From contig CACXER010000022.1 of assembly GCA_902766765.1 (NCBI GenBank), positions 1-34,014 on the forward strand: DNA of 34,014 nt, read 5' to 3'. The DNA is from an uncultured Elusimicrobium sp. (lineage in GTDB: Bacteria > Elusimicrobiota > Elusimicrobia > Elusimicrobiales > Elusimicrobiaceae). The notes below the pieces were generated by a model. The model searched no databases. It had not been told where the DNA came from and saw only the letters and a list, made by a program, of their open reading frames with translations. The position numbers were made by a program, and so were the translations under genes. Numbering within the stretch: the stretch's first letter is position 1; each line of letters opens with the position of its first letter. Shown here one piece after another: positions 24,028-31,745 of this stretch.

Positions 24028-24582
24028 ATGCAGTTGGTGCTTGCTTCTAAATCACCGCGACGCATTGAACTGTTGCGACAGTTGGGGATGAAGTTTGACA
24101 TTATCCCGTCACAATGTGCGGAGAAAAGTACGAAGAAGCGTCCGTCTTCGCGCGTAAAAGAATTAGCCATACAAAAAGCGTTTGATGTGGCCCGAAAATA
24201 TCCCGCGGCGGTGGTTATCGGGGCCGATACCTTGGTATATTGCAAGGGAGAAATTATCGGCAAGCCCAAAGACAAGCAAGACGCCTTGCGTATTTTGCGC
24301 AAACTCAACGGCGCGTGGCAAAGCGTGTATACGGGTGTGTGTATTATCAATTTACAAACGCAAAAAATGGTGTTTGGGTGTGATGTTTCCAAGTGCAAAG
24401 CGCGTAAATTGTCTGAAGGCGAACTTGCCCATTTAGCGGGCAAGCACATGGATAAAGCCGGAGCGTATGCCGTGCAGGATAACGAGGACCCATTTATAGA
24501 AAAAATCGTGGGAAGTAAAACCAATGTGGTGGGATTTCCGGTAGAATTTTTTAACAAATTATTTAAGGAGTTTTTAGCATGA
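24028..24582 (+). CDS. maf: Maf-family nucleoside triphosphate pyrophosphatase
   Basis: A 184-residue enzyme that hydrolyses non-canonical or methylated nucleoside triphosphates, or dTTP/UTP, to monophosphates. ASKSPRRIELLRQLG (residues 5-19) is the substrate loop. VIGADTLVYCKGEIIGKPKD near 66 holds the catalytic Asp, and YAVQDNEDPFIEKIVGSKTNVVGFP near 151 is the C-terminal signature. The ATG at 24028 is one base after the previous stop; an in-frame start at 24013 would lie inside that gene. It overlaps trxB by 4 bp. No cell-division genes adjoin. Confidence 0.94.
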   Translation: MQLVLASKSPRRIELLRQLGMKFDIIPSQCAEKSTKKRPSSRVKELAIQKAFDVARKYPAAVVIGADTLVYCKGEIIGKPKDKQDALRILRKLNGAWQSVYTGVCIINLQTQKMVFGCDVSKCKARKLSEGELAHLAGKHMDKAGAYAVQDNEDPFIEKIVGSKTNVVGFPVEFFNKLFKEFLA

Positions 24583-25508
24583 TGACACAAACAGATTTAC
24601 TGATTATCGGGGCCGGCCCTGCGGGGTGCAGCGCGGCCATTTATGCCGTGCGCGCCGGGGTAAAAACCGTGATTGCCGGGGGCAGTGTGCCGGGTGGGCA
24701 ACTGTTGCAAACGAGCGAAATTGAAAACTACGCCGGATTTGTAAACCCGGTAGGTGGATTTGAAATGATGGACGCCATGCACAAACAATGCAAACGCTTG
24801 GGAGTAGAATTTACGTCTGATGAAGTAACTAAAATTGAGGGTGAAAAGCCGCCTTTTACCGTTACTTGCGCGGGCGGGAAAACCTATCAGGCCACGAGTG
24901 TGATTATTGCAACCGGTGCTCAAGCGCGCTGGCTCGGGCTTCCCGAGGAGGAAAAATTACGCGGCAAAGGTGTTTCTGCTTGTGCTACGTGCGACGGTTT
25001 TTTTATGCGCGGTAAAAACGTGTGTGTAGTGGGGGGTGGAAATACAGCGTTTGAAGATGCGCTTTTCCTGGCGCAATTTTGCCCCAAAGTGTATTTGGTT
25101 CACCGCCGCGAAGGATTCCGTGCCGACCAAGTAACCGTAGAACAAGCGCGTAAAAACCCAAACATTGAATTTGTGTTAAATGTCGTACCGGAAAAAATCT
25201 TAGGCGAAGAAACCGTCACCGGGCTTCGTGTTAAACACGTGCAAACGGGCGAAACGAGAGATTTAAATGTGTCCGGCGTGTTTGTGGCGATAGGAGCCGT
25301 GCCGCAAACGGGATTTTTGAAAGATTCGTTGGTGGCCTTGTCCGATACGGGGCTTGTGCTGGCAGACGATCGCACTCATACGACCATAGAAGGTATTTTT
25401 GCCGCGGGTGATTGTGCCGATAAATACTACCGCCAAGCCATTATCGCTGCCGGATCCGGTGCCAAAGCGGGTATTGAGGCCGCCGCGTTTATCAATAAAC
25501 ACCGTTAA
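24579..25508 (+). CDS. trxB: Thioredoxin-disulfide reductase (TrxB)
   Basis: A 309-residue flavoenzyme passing electrons from NADPH through FAD to thioredoxin. The FAD motif is GAGPAGCSAA (11-20). The redox pair is CATC (135-138), and the NADPH motif is GGGNTAFEDA near 152. HRREGFRA near 175 carries the Arg residues that bind the NADPH 2'-phosphate. The closing FAD block is GIFAAGDCADK. The ATG at 24579 overlaps the maf stop; an adjacent ATG at 24582 is equally placed behind TAAGGAG. Last gene of the MFS operon. Confidence 0.97.
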   Translation: MMTQTDLLIIGAGPAGCSAAIYAVRAGVKTVIAGGSVPGGQLLQTSEIENYAGFVNPVGGFEMMDAMHKQCKRLGVEFTSDEVTKIEGEKPPFTVTCAGGKTYQATSVIIATGAQARWLGLPEEEKLRGKGVSACATCDGFFMRGKNVCVVGGGNTAFEDALFLAQFCPKVYLVHRREGFRADQVTVEQARKNPNIEFVLNVVPEKILGEETVTGLRVKHVQTGETRDLNVSGVFVAIGAVPQTGFLKDSLVALSDTGLVLADDRTHTTIEGIFAAGDCADKYYRQAIIAAGSGAKAGIEAAAFINKHR

Positions 25509-25529
25509 AAGGGTTGTTCCATTTTATAG

Positions 25530-25554
25530 GGCCTACCCTGTGGGTAGGCCTTTT
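25530..25554 (+). terminator. Terminator after trxB
   Basis: A perfect 9-bp stem (25530-25538 with 25542-25550) with a 3-base loop is followed by four Ts. Confidence 0.8.
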
Positions 25555-25634
25555 GGCCCTTGTGGCCTTATATCGTTTTTTGGGAAAATAAAAAGAATCA
25601 TTTTAATCATCACAAGCAGTAGGAGTCAGAAAAA

Positions 25635-26369
25635 ATGAAACTGAAAAAAGTTGTACTTGTTTTTTGTTGTTTAGTAGGTTGTTTGGGTGTTGCCAATGCG
25701 CAATTTGGCCGGGGAATGTTTAGAAAACCGGTTGCCAACAAATCACATCACTCGTCTTTTAAAAAAACACCGCAAGACCGAGCCGCCAAAAAAGCGCATC
25801 AGGCCAAATGGTCGTACCGCCCGCAGGCAGAAGCAGATGTACACATCGGTCGTGTGCTGTTGCAAGAAAAATTGCCGTCTATAGGGGCCACTTCCGGATA
25901 CGTACGTCGGGCCAAACGGGGAGAAAAATGGATTTCTAAACTTTCTCCGAAAATTTCTCAACAACTCATCGCCCGTCATATTGTGGAAGCATCTTTCCCG
26001 GGCTATATCACAGATTTTATGCACGAATTCCGTGTGTTTGAAGAAGAAAGCGAACTTTCATGGACGGGAGAATTGTCCAAAGCGTTAGAAGTATATGGTT
26101 CGGAAGCCAAGTTTGTCGGTGGGTTTGTGCCGTCTTTTGCAGAGGCCGTTGAATTTTTAGACCGGCCCGGCCTGTGGTGGACGGATAACGCCAAAAATGC
26201 GCTGGATGAAGCGTGGTTCCGGGGAACGCAAATGCGGTCCGGATTTTTTGTAATAGCGGTGCGCTCGCCGTTGGTAAAAGAAGGAACCGATGTGCTCCTC
26301 CTAGATCCCAAAGGAAAACGTTTTATTTCGTTGGAGGACAGCAGACGTTTGGCCAAAGAAACAAAATAG
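25635..26369 (+). CDS. Secreted protein of unknown function
   Basis: I do not recognise the family. The 244-residue product has a clear signal peptide (about 1-22, ending VANAQ). A very basic segment rich in Lys, His and Arg (about 25-65) follows. Beyond residue 90 is a mixed alpha/beta domain with several Trp (ELSWTGEL, RPGLWWTDNAKNALDEAWFRGTQM) and a beta-rich end (FFVIAVRSPLVKEGTDVLLLDPKGKRFISLED). No catalytic motif is obvious. GTAGGAG precedes the ATG. It stands alone between two terminators. The strongly basic mature N-terminus suggests binding to a negatively charged surface, but this is speculation. Confidence 0.75.
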   Translation: MKLKKVVLVFCCLVGCLGVANAQFGRGMFRKPVANKSHHSSFKKTPQDRAAKKAHQAKWSYRPQAEADVHIGRVLLQEKLPSIGATSGYVRRAKRGEKWISKLSPKISQQLIARHIVEASFPGYITDFMHEFRVFEEESELSWTGELSKALEVYGSEAKFVGGFVPSFAEAVEFLDRPGLWWTDNAKNALDEAWFRGTQMRSGFFVIAVRSPLVKEGTDVLLLDPKGKRFISLEDSRRLAKETK

Positions 26370-26398
26370 TACATTGATTTGGGAACAGTTGTTTGAAA

Positions 26399-26430
26399 AC
26401 GGACGCCCTATAAGGCGTCCGTATTTTTTT
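26399..26430 (+). terminator. Terminator after the unknown secreted protein
   Basis: A perfect 9-bp stem (26399-26407 with 26414-26422) with a 6-base loop is followed by a run of seven Ts. It could also serve the convergent FtsA-like gene, which ends at 26471. Confidence 0.88.
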
Positions 26431-26470
26431 GCTAGACTTTGCGTACAAGGTGTATTATTTGAACCAGTTG

Positions 26471-27631
26471 TTAGAACAATTCATTTAGTCCCAGTTTATC
26501 CAATAACCCGTCGATAATTCCGGCGGGTTTTTCTTGGGCAACTCCCAGTTCTTGTTCCTCACGCAAAAGCGCATGGCTTACCAGCGCAATCGCGCCCGCG
26601 TAAGTTTGTCCGTTTGCTTCGCCACAATCATTGACTAAATTTTCCGCGGCGGCTAAACGAATTTTGCGCGCACCAAAGATTTGTTTGCAGCGCTTAATCA
26701 TTTTTTTATCGGCGGCAGTTCCGCACAATACCATTTGCGGGGAAGGATGTTGCAAGTATAATAAGGAAGATTCCAACAGTTCTTTTTTAATGGCTTGCAG
26801 TAAATCTGCGTTGGCTGTTTCCAGCACCTCATCTATCAGTTCATCCGTACCGGGTTCGTACGTTCTTAAAACGTCCAGCGCTGTTTCTTCGTCGTTCTGC
26901 AATACGTCCGCTACGGCCCGCGCCAGGCGGTTTAGCCCAAACGGAATTTCCCACGCTTCTACTAACGCTCCTTGATAATACATCGCGGCAGAGGTGCGCG
27001 TTTGTCCGATATCTAATAACAGCGTATTGGTTTGTTTTTCACTTGCGTTTATCAGTTGGTCGGCTTGTGCAATAATAGAGGGTAAAATTTGGAAATCGGC
27101 ACATTCGCACGCCGTCAGCACATTGGTAAGCGTTTTCAAATGCGTGGCCAGGGCAAGTGATAAAAATGTTTCTACTTCCAGGGTAAATCCGGCCATGCCG
27201 CGTGGGTTGATAATACCCACGTTCCCGTCAATACTGTACGATTGCGGCAGTACGTCCACCACCTCCAGCGTATCCGGTAGCGTAGTGGGAACGGAGTTAT
27301 GCAAGGCCGCGTCCATTTCACGTGTGCCTATTAAATGGTTGCGCGTGGCAACCGATTCAAAACCACTGGAGCGTTTAAACGATAAAAAATGACCTCTTAG
27401 GCCGACCACGACGGACAGGGCCCCTTGTGCGTGTGTGGCCATTTCGTTAAAAATCGCACAGAGTTCTTCTTGTGCGCCCTGCATGTCGCGCACGAGCGCT
27501 CCCGCGAACGACGAACACGGCTTGCACAGCGCACGGCGTACGCGCAAGGTGTTTGTTTTTTCATCTTGGGCCAGCAGGGCGGCAACAATTTCGTTACCGT
27601 AAAAATCTAGGGATAATAGTTCGCGGGTCAT
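26471..27631 (-). CDS. FtsA-like actin-fold cell-division protein (divergent)
   Basis: A 386-residue protein with the FtsA/PilM actin-like architecture. N-terminal LLSLDFYGNEIVAALL (about 5-20) matches the first phosphate strand. The 1C-type insertion runs from VVGLRGHFLSFK (75-86) to NPRGMAGFTLEVETFL near 142, which is characteristic of FtsA. LLLDIGQTRTSAAMYYQGALVEAWEIPFG near 203 corresponds to phosphate loop 2, although the common DIGGGTT is altered. A C-terminal amphipathic segment (GIIDGLLDKLGLNELF) resembles the FtsA membrane-targeting helix. FtsA anchors FtsZ to the membrane. No ftsZ or ftsQ is adjacent. PilM is the main alternative, but the 1C block and terminal helix favour FtsA. Confidence 0.75.
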   Translation of the reverse strand: MTRELLSLDFYGNEIVAALLAQDEKTNTLRVRRALCKPCSSFAGALVRDMQGAQEELCAIFNEMATHAQGALSVVVGLRGHFLSFKRSSGFESVATRNHLIGTREMDAALHNSVPTTLPDTLEVVDVLPQSYSIDGNVGIINPRGMAGFTLEVETFLSLALATHLKTLTNVLTACECADFQILPSIIAQADQLINASEKQTNTLLLDIGQTRTSAAMYYQGALVEAWEIPFGLNRLARAVADVLQNDEETALDVLRTYEPGTDELIDEVLETANADLLQAIKKELLESSLLYLQHPSPQMVLCGTAADKKMIKRCKQIFGARKIRLAAAENLVNDCGEANGQTYAGAIALVSHALLREEQELGVAQEKPAGIIDGLLDKLGLNELF

Positions 27632-27783
27632 ACTAAAAACTCCAGTCCTATTTTATCAAATTTGGCCAAAAGTCAAATTTGTATTGGTAAACGCTCAAAA
27701 TGAGAAACGGCGATAGGTTGCCTGGCCCGTCTGAGCGCGCGCTTGCGGTTCATTTCTCGTCGGAAAGTATACGATAAATTTAG

Positions 27784-27795
27784 TAAAATATATAT
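27784..27795 (+). promoter_or_regulatory. Candidate leaderless promoter of the ABC-F gene
   Basis: TAAAAT (27784-27789) ends exactly 6 bases before the ATG at 27796. No Shine-Dalgarno sequence and no clear -35. Confidence 0.5.
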
Positions 27796-29643
27796 ATGAT
27801 TGATATTCAAAATCTTTCCTTTCATTTTGGGCTGCGCACCCTGTTTGAAGACACTTCTGTGATGATTCAAGACGGACAGAAAGTGGGGCTTGTCGGGCCG
27901 AACGGATGCGGAAAAAGTACGCTGTTTAAACTGATTGAAGGAAAGTTTTCGCCCGATGGCGGAAAAATAGAAATTTCGCGCAGTACACAAATTGCTTCTG
28001 TGGCGCAGGATATTGCGGACCCGTCGGTACCGCTACTCCCCTATGTGTTGGCTGCCGATAAAGAATTGACGCGTTTGGAAAAAGAGTTGGAAAACCCGAA
28101 TATCTCCGGCGAGCGTATGGCGGAAGTGTTTGATAAATTAGAGTTTTTAGGGGCCCATAGCGCACAAGCACGGGCGAGTGCCATTTTAAGCGGTCTCGGG
28201 TTTTTAAATGCGGATTTCAACCGCCCCTTACGGGAATTTTCCGGTGGGTGGCAAGTGCGTGCCAATTTGGCGGCCACACTTTATGCGCCGTCTAATTGTT
28301 TGCTGTTAGATGAGCCCACCAACCACTTAGATTTGGAAACGGCCCTGTGGCTGGAAAATTATTTAACGCGCTTAGATAAAACTATTTTTATTATCAGCCA
28401 TGACCGCCATATTCTAAACCGTCTCTGTGATAAGATTATCCACGTAGAAGAAACGCAACTCAAATTGTATAACGGTAATTATGATACGTATGAACGTACC
28501 CGCGCTGCCGCTATAGAAGGTGCCAAACTGGCCGCGGCCAAGCACGAGCGCGTGGTGGCGCATTTGCAATCGTTTGTGGATCGTTTTCGCTACAAAGCCA
28601 CCAAAGCCAAACAAGCCCAAAGCCGTATCAAAATGATTGAAAAGTTAGGGGCGGCCCCGCAAATTCCCAAAGATCCGGAAGCACATTTTGAATTTCCCTC
28701 GCCGGAACGGTTGCAAAATGCCCTGGTTACTATTGAGGGCGGCGTGGCCGGGTACGACGATAAACCGGTATTGGAAAATTTAAACTTGCGCATTGAACCT
28801 GATGACCGCATTGCCTTACTGGGTGCTAACGGAAACGGAAAGTCCACTCTTGCCAAAATTTTATCCCACCGGTTGCTACTTATGAGCGGGAAAATGACGA
28901 TGGCTAAAAAAATGAAGATCGCCTATTTCTCCCAACACCAAACGGAAGAACTGGATGTGGAAAAAACACCGTACGAGCAACTCTCTGCCGTTATGCCGCT
29001 GGCTACCGAAACACAAATTCGCGCGCAGTTGGGTGCGTTTGGGTTAAACAAAGCCAAGTCCGATACGCTCATCGGGCAACTTTCCGGTGGTGAAAAATCG
29101 CGTTTATTATTGGCGCTTATTACCAAAGACGCGCCGCATTTACTCATCTTGGACGAGCCTACCAACCATTTGGATTTGCAATCGCGCCAAGCATTATTAG
29201 AGGCGTTAAATGAATATACCGGGGCGGTGGTGCTTATTACGCACGATTTGCACGTGATAGAACTGACGTGTGATACGTTGTGGATTGTGCGGCGCGGCAC
29301 GTGCCAAAATTTCATGGGCGATTTGGATGATTATAAAGCACAACTCTTAAAAAATAATGACCGCAACGATTTGGCAAGTGATAAAATGACATCCAAAGAA
29401 CTAGCCCGTAAAGAAGCGGCAGCCCGTCGGGCACGGGTGGCCCCCTTGAAAAAAGAAATCCGCGCGTTGGATGAAAAACTGGCCAAATTGACCGCCCGTA
29501 AACAAACACTAGAAGAACAATTGGTACAGGTCTATTCGGCGGATAGCAGTATTGAACTGGCGTTACTCAATGCGCAACTGAAAGATGTGGAAGAAGAATG
29601 GTTACGTCTCAATGAGGAGTGCGAAGAAGCATTAAAAAGTTGA
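27796..29643 (+). CDS. ABC-F family ribosome-associated ATPase
   Basis: A 615-residue protein with two ABC domains and no membrane segment. Domain 1 has Walker A GPNGCGKST (about 34-42), signature FSGGWQVRANLA near 148 and Walker B LLLDEPTNHLD near 170. The linker contains the basic RYKATKAKQAQSRIKMIEKL segment near 258, typical of the P-site tRNA interaction motif. Domain 2 has GANGNGKST near 346, LSGGEKSRLLLAL near 431 and LLILDEPTNHLD near 453. A charged C-terminal coiled coil follows (about 535-610), as in Uup or YheS-type proteins. ABC-F proteins act on the ribosome, some giving antibiotic protection. One base separates its stop from the helicase gene. Confidence 0.95.
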   Translation: MIDIQNLSFHFGLRTLFEDTSVMIQDGQKVGLVGPNGCGKSTLFKLIEGKFSPDGGKIEISRSTQIASVAQDIADPSVPLLPYVLAADKELTRLEKELENPNISGERMAEVFDKLEFLGAHSAQARASAILSGLGFLNADFNRPLREFSGGWQVRANLAATLYAPSNCLLLDEPTNHLDLETALWLENYLTRLDKTIFIISHDRHILNRLCDKIIHVEETQLKLYNGNYDTYERTRAAAIEGAKLAAAKHERVVAHLQSFVDRFRYKATKAKQAQSRIKMIEKLGAAPQIPKDPEAHFEFPSPERLQNALVTIEGGVAGYDDKPVLENLNLRIEPDDRIALLGANGNGKSTLAKILSHRLLLMSGKMTMAKKMKIAYFSQHQTEELDVEKTPYEQLSAVMPLATETQIRAQLGAFGLNKAKSDTLIGQLSGGEKSRLLLALITKDAPHLLILDEPTNHLDLQSRQALLEALNEYTGAVVLITHDLHVIELTCDTLWIVRRGTCQNFMGDLDDYKAQLLKNNDRNDLASDKMTSKELARKEAAARRARVAPLKKEIRALDEKLAKLTARKQTLEEQLVQVYSADSSIELALLNAQLKDVEEEWLRLNEECEEALKS

Positions 29644-29644
29644 T

Positions 29645-31123
29645 ATGAATATTTTTTCCCGCTTACCTGAATTTTTACAACGTGCCCTTTCCCGGCAAGG
29701 TATTAAAACACCTACGCCGGTGCAAACGGCCGCTATTGCGGATATATTAGCCGGGCGCGACGTGCTTGCTACCGCACAAACCGGAACGGGCAAAACGTTG
29801 GCATTTTTACTACCGCTTGCGGCGCGGTTGTGGGTGCGTCCGGACGCAAACGCGCTGATTTTATCTCCCACGCGGGAATTGGCGCAACAAATTTTTGAGG
29901 AGTGGCGGAAAATTACCGACGGGCAAAATCTACCGGCCGCGCTTATTATCGGGGGGGATAATATCCACAAACAATTTGCCGATTTGCGGGATAAACCGCG
30001 TGTTATTGTAGCAACTCCCGGACGTGTCATTGACCACTTGCAACGCAAAAGTATGGACCTGCGCCATACACACACGCTCGTCTTAGATGAAACGGACCGC
30101 ATGTTGGACATGGGATTTATTGATGATATGCGTCGCATTGTTTCTGCGTTGCCAACACCGCGGCACACGCTGCTTTTTTCTGCCACGCTGCCCGCTGAAG
30201 TGAAACAACTTGCACAAGAGTTTTTGAGTAACCCTGTGCGCGTGCAAATCGGTTCTGTATCGTCGACCGTGGAGTTTGTATTACAGGAAATTGTCCGCGT
30301 AGATATCCGCGAAAAATTGCCGCAACTTTTGCACGAACTTAAGACGCGTGCCGGTTCGGTGCTTGTGTTTACACGCACCAAACACGGTGCGGAACGACTG
30401 GCTAAGCAACTCAAACTCTACGGGCAAAAATGTAATGCCTTACACGGTGATTTGCGCCAGAACCGTCGCCGGCAAGTATTGGAGTTTTTCAAGAACCAAA
30501 CGGTCCGCGTGCTGGTGGCTACCGATGTGGCCGCCCGGGGTATTGATGTGCCGCATATTGCTCATGTCATCAATTACGATTTGCCCCAATCTCCCGAAGA
30601 TTATATCCACCGTATCGGTCGCACCGGCCGTATGGGGGCGGTGGGTAATTCCATTTCATTTATTGCGGGGGACGAGGATAAATGGAAAGATATTTGCCGG
30701 GTGGCGCACTTTGCTGCGCCGGTCAAAGAGATACAAAAGACAATTGATCCGTTGCCCGCTCCTAAATTTGTTGCTCAGGAAGAAGGGGACGCGCACCGCC
30801 AAAACCGCCGTAAAAAAACCGCACACGTGCAGGGGCCTTCTAAAGCCACCGCCCGGGCCAAAGAACTGTTACAATCGGGCGAGGTGTATTTACCACAAGG
30901 GAAAGAATTGCAACAAGCCCGTCAAAAAGCTGTGGGTAAACCGGTTAAAATCAACACGTTTCAAAAAGCCGTTAAAGCCGCCGCGGTGTTAGAAGAAAAA
31001 CCGAAATTGGCCTTTGTTACCCTCAAGGTGGGCGCGAGCAAAAAAACGCTTCGTCAAAAAATATCCGGACGTACATTTCCAACCAAACAAAAGCGGCGCT
31101 CCTTTAAAAAGAAACGCCGCTAA
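29645..31123 (+). CDS. DEAD-box-type ATP-dependent RNA helicase (DETD variant)
   Basis: A 492-residue superfamily 2 RNA helicase. The Q motif is GIKTPTPVQ (about 19-27), motif I AQTGTGKT near 45 and Ia PTRELAQQ near 78. Motif II reads DETD (near 150) where the family has DEAD. Motif III is SAT near 181. The C-terminal RecA domain contains VATDVAARGIDVPHI and HRIGRTGR. From about residue 375 on there is a long, Lys/Arg-rich tail ending KKRR, which probably binds RNA. RhlE/CsdA-type enzymes help ribosome assembly and RNA turnover. It forms an operon with the ABC-F gene, both plausibly ribosome-linked. Confidence 0.94.
   Translation: MNIFSRLPEFLQRALSRQGIKTPTPVQTAAIADILAGRDVLATAQTGTGKTLAFLLPLAARLWVRPDANALILSPTRELAQQIFEEWRKITDGQNLPAALIIGGDNIHKQFADLRDKPRVIVATPGRVIDHLQRKSMDLRHTHTLVLDETDRMLDMGFIDDMRRIVSALPTPRHTLLFSATLPAEVKQLAQEFLSNPVRVQIGSVSSTVEFVLQEIVRVDIREKLPQLLHELKTRAGSVLVFTRTKHGAERLAKQLKLYGQKCNALHGDLRQNRRRQVLEFFKNQTVRVLVATDVAARGIDVPHIAHVINYDLPQSPEDYIHRIGRTGRMGAVGNSISFIAGDEDKWKDICRVAHFAAPVKEIQKTIDPLPAPKFVAQEEGDAHRQNRRKKTAHVQGPSKATARAKELLQSGEVYLPQGKELQQARQKAVGKPVKINTFQKAVKAAAVLEEKPKLAFVTLKVGASKKTLRQKISGRTFPTKQKRRSFKKKRR
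31085..31120 (-). terminator. Possible minus-strand terminator inside the helicase 3' end
   Basis: A 7-bp stem (31091-31097 with 31114-31120) has a 16-base loop and, on the minus strand, is followed by TTTTGTTTGG. It lies 24 bases beyond the end of pilin 4 and inside the coding sequence of the convergent helicase. Confidence 0.4.
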
Positions 31124-31143
31124 CACGATATGTTCTGTTGAAA

Positions 31144-31617
31144 TTATCCTCTCATCAGGAATTCCGCATCGCTGATGGCGGTGTCACCCATGTTTTCACA
31201 CAACCAACTGTATTTGGCCCGATTGACAACTTCACAGGTGAGGGTATCTTTGCCGTAGGTGTCGTGGTTGTAATAAAAATTAAAACAATAGTCTTTATTG
31301 GGCAAACGGCAGGCAGATACCCTAGAGTTTGAAAAAATATAAACAAATTTATCCAACGTAAATGACTGAGTCGTGTCGGAAGAAGCATCAAAAATAGAGA
31401 TGTCTAATCCTTGCAATTTCATGGGAGGGACAGAATTGGCCGCTTTATAGCGTTTGGCTGAATCAAAAATAGAGCGTAACGTGACAAGCGCCGTTGTGGC
31501 GTCGGCCCGAGCAATGGAACGATTGTATTGAGGCAAAGCAATGGACGTTAAAATACCGATAATTAGTACAACGGCTAACAGTTCCGTTAGCGTAAAACCC
31601 GATTTGTTTGTTTTCAT
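31144..31617 (-). CDS. Type IV pilin-like protein 4
   Basis: A 157-residue prepilin-like protein: leader MKTNKSG, then FTLTELLAVVLIIGILTSIALPQYNRSIARADATTAL, with Glu5. The C-terminal half has Cys in ACRLPNKDYCFNF, LTCEVV and WLCENMG, suggesting disulfide-stabilised loops. AGGAG lies about 8 bases before the ATG on the minus strand. Its promoter faces that of the divergent pilin 5. Function unknown beyond class. Confidence 0.93.
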   Translation of the reverse strand: MKTNKSGFTLTELLAVVLIIGILTSIALPQYNRSIARADATTALVTLRSIFDSAKRYKAANSVPPMKLQGLDISIFDASSDTTQSFTLDKFVYIFSNSRVSACRLPNKDYCFNFYYNHDTYGKDTLTCEVVNRAKYSWLCENMGDTAISDAEFLMRG

Positions 31618-31637
31618 AGATATACTCCTATACTAAA

Positions 31638-31666
31638 AGTATATCGGTTTTCTGTATTTTTTTCAA
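31638..31666 (-). promoter_or_regulatory. Promoter of pilin 4 (minus strand)
   Basis: On the minus strand, TTGAAA (31661-31666) is separated by exactly 17 bases from TATACT (31638-31643). It lies 20 bases upstream of the ATG, with AGGAG in the leader. Confidence 0.75.
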
Positions 31667-31684
31667 ATGATTTGTGATTTATTC

Positions 31685-31712
31685 TTGCAAAACCGTTAAA
31701 AAAGGATATAAT
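31685..31712 (+). promoter_or_regulatory. Promoter of pilin 5
   Basis: TTGCAA (31685-31690), a 16-base spacer and a perfect TATAAT (31707-31712) give a leader of about 27 bases. It is back to back with the pilin 4 promoter; 18 bases separate the two -35 hexamers. Confidence 0.75.
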
Positions 31713-31745
31713 AAAAATAGACATTTTTGGAGAAAAGGGGTTTTT

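Noticed and set aside
23952-24590. 212-codon open frame antisense to maf
   Set aside because: It covers maf and part of its neighbour almost exactly on the opposite strand, has no ribosome binding site or recognisable domain, and maf has a complete set of family motifs.
26471-27631. PilM (type IV pilus) assignment of the actin-like protein
   Set aside because: Tempting because of the many pilins, but the GMAGFTLEVE block and the C-terminal amphipathic helix fit FtsA better, and no pilN, pilO or pilQ follows.
30348-30992. 214-codon open frame inside the helicase gene, same strand, other frame
   Set aside because: The helicase frame is intact with all motifs through this region; the alternative product is rich in Arg, Pro and Trp, as expected from out-of-frame reading.
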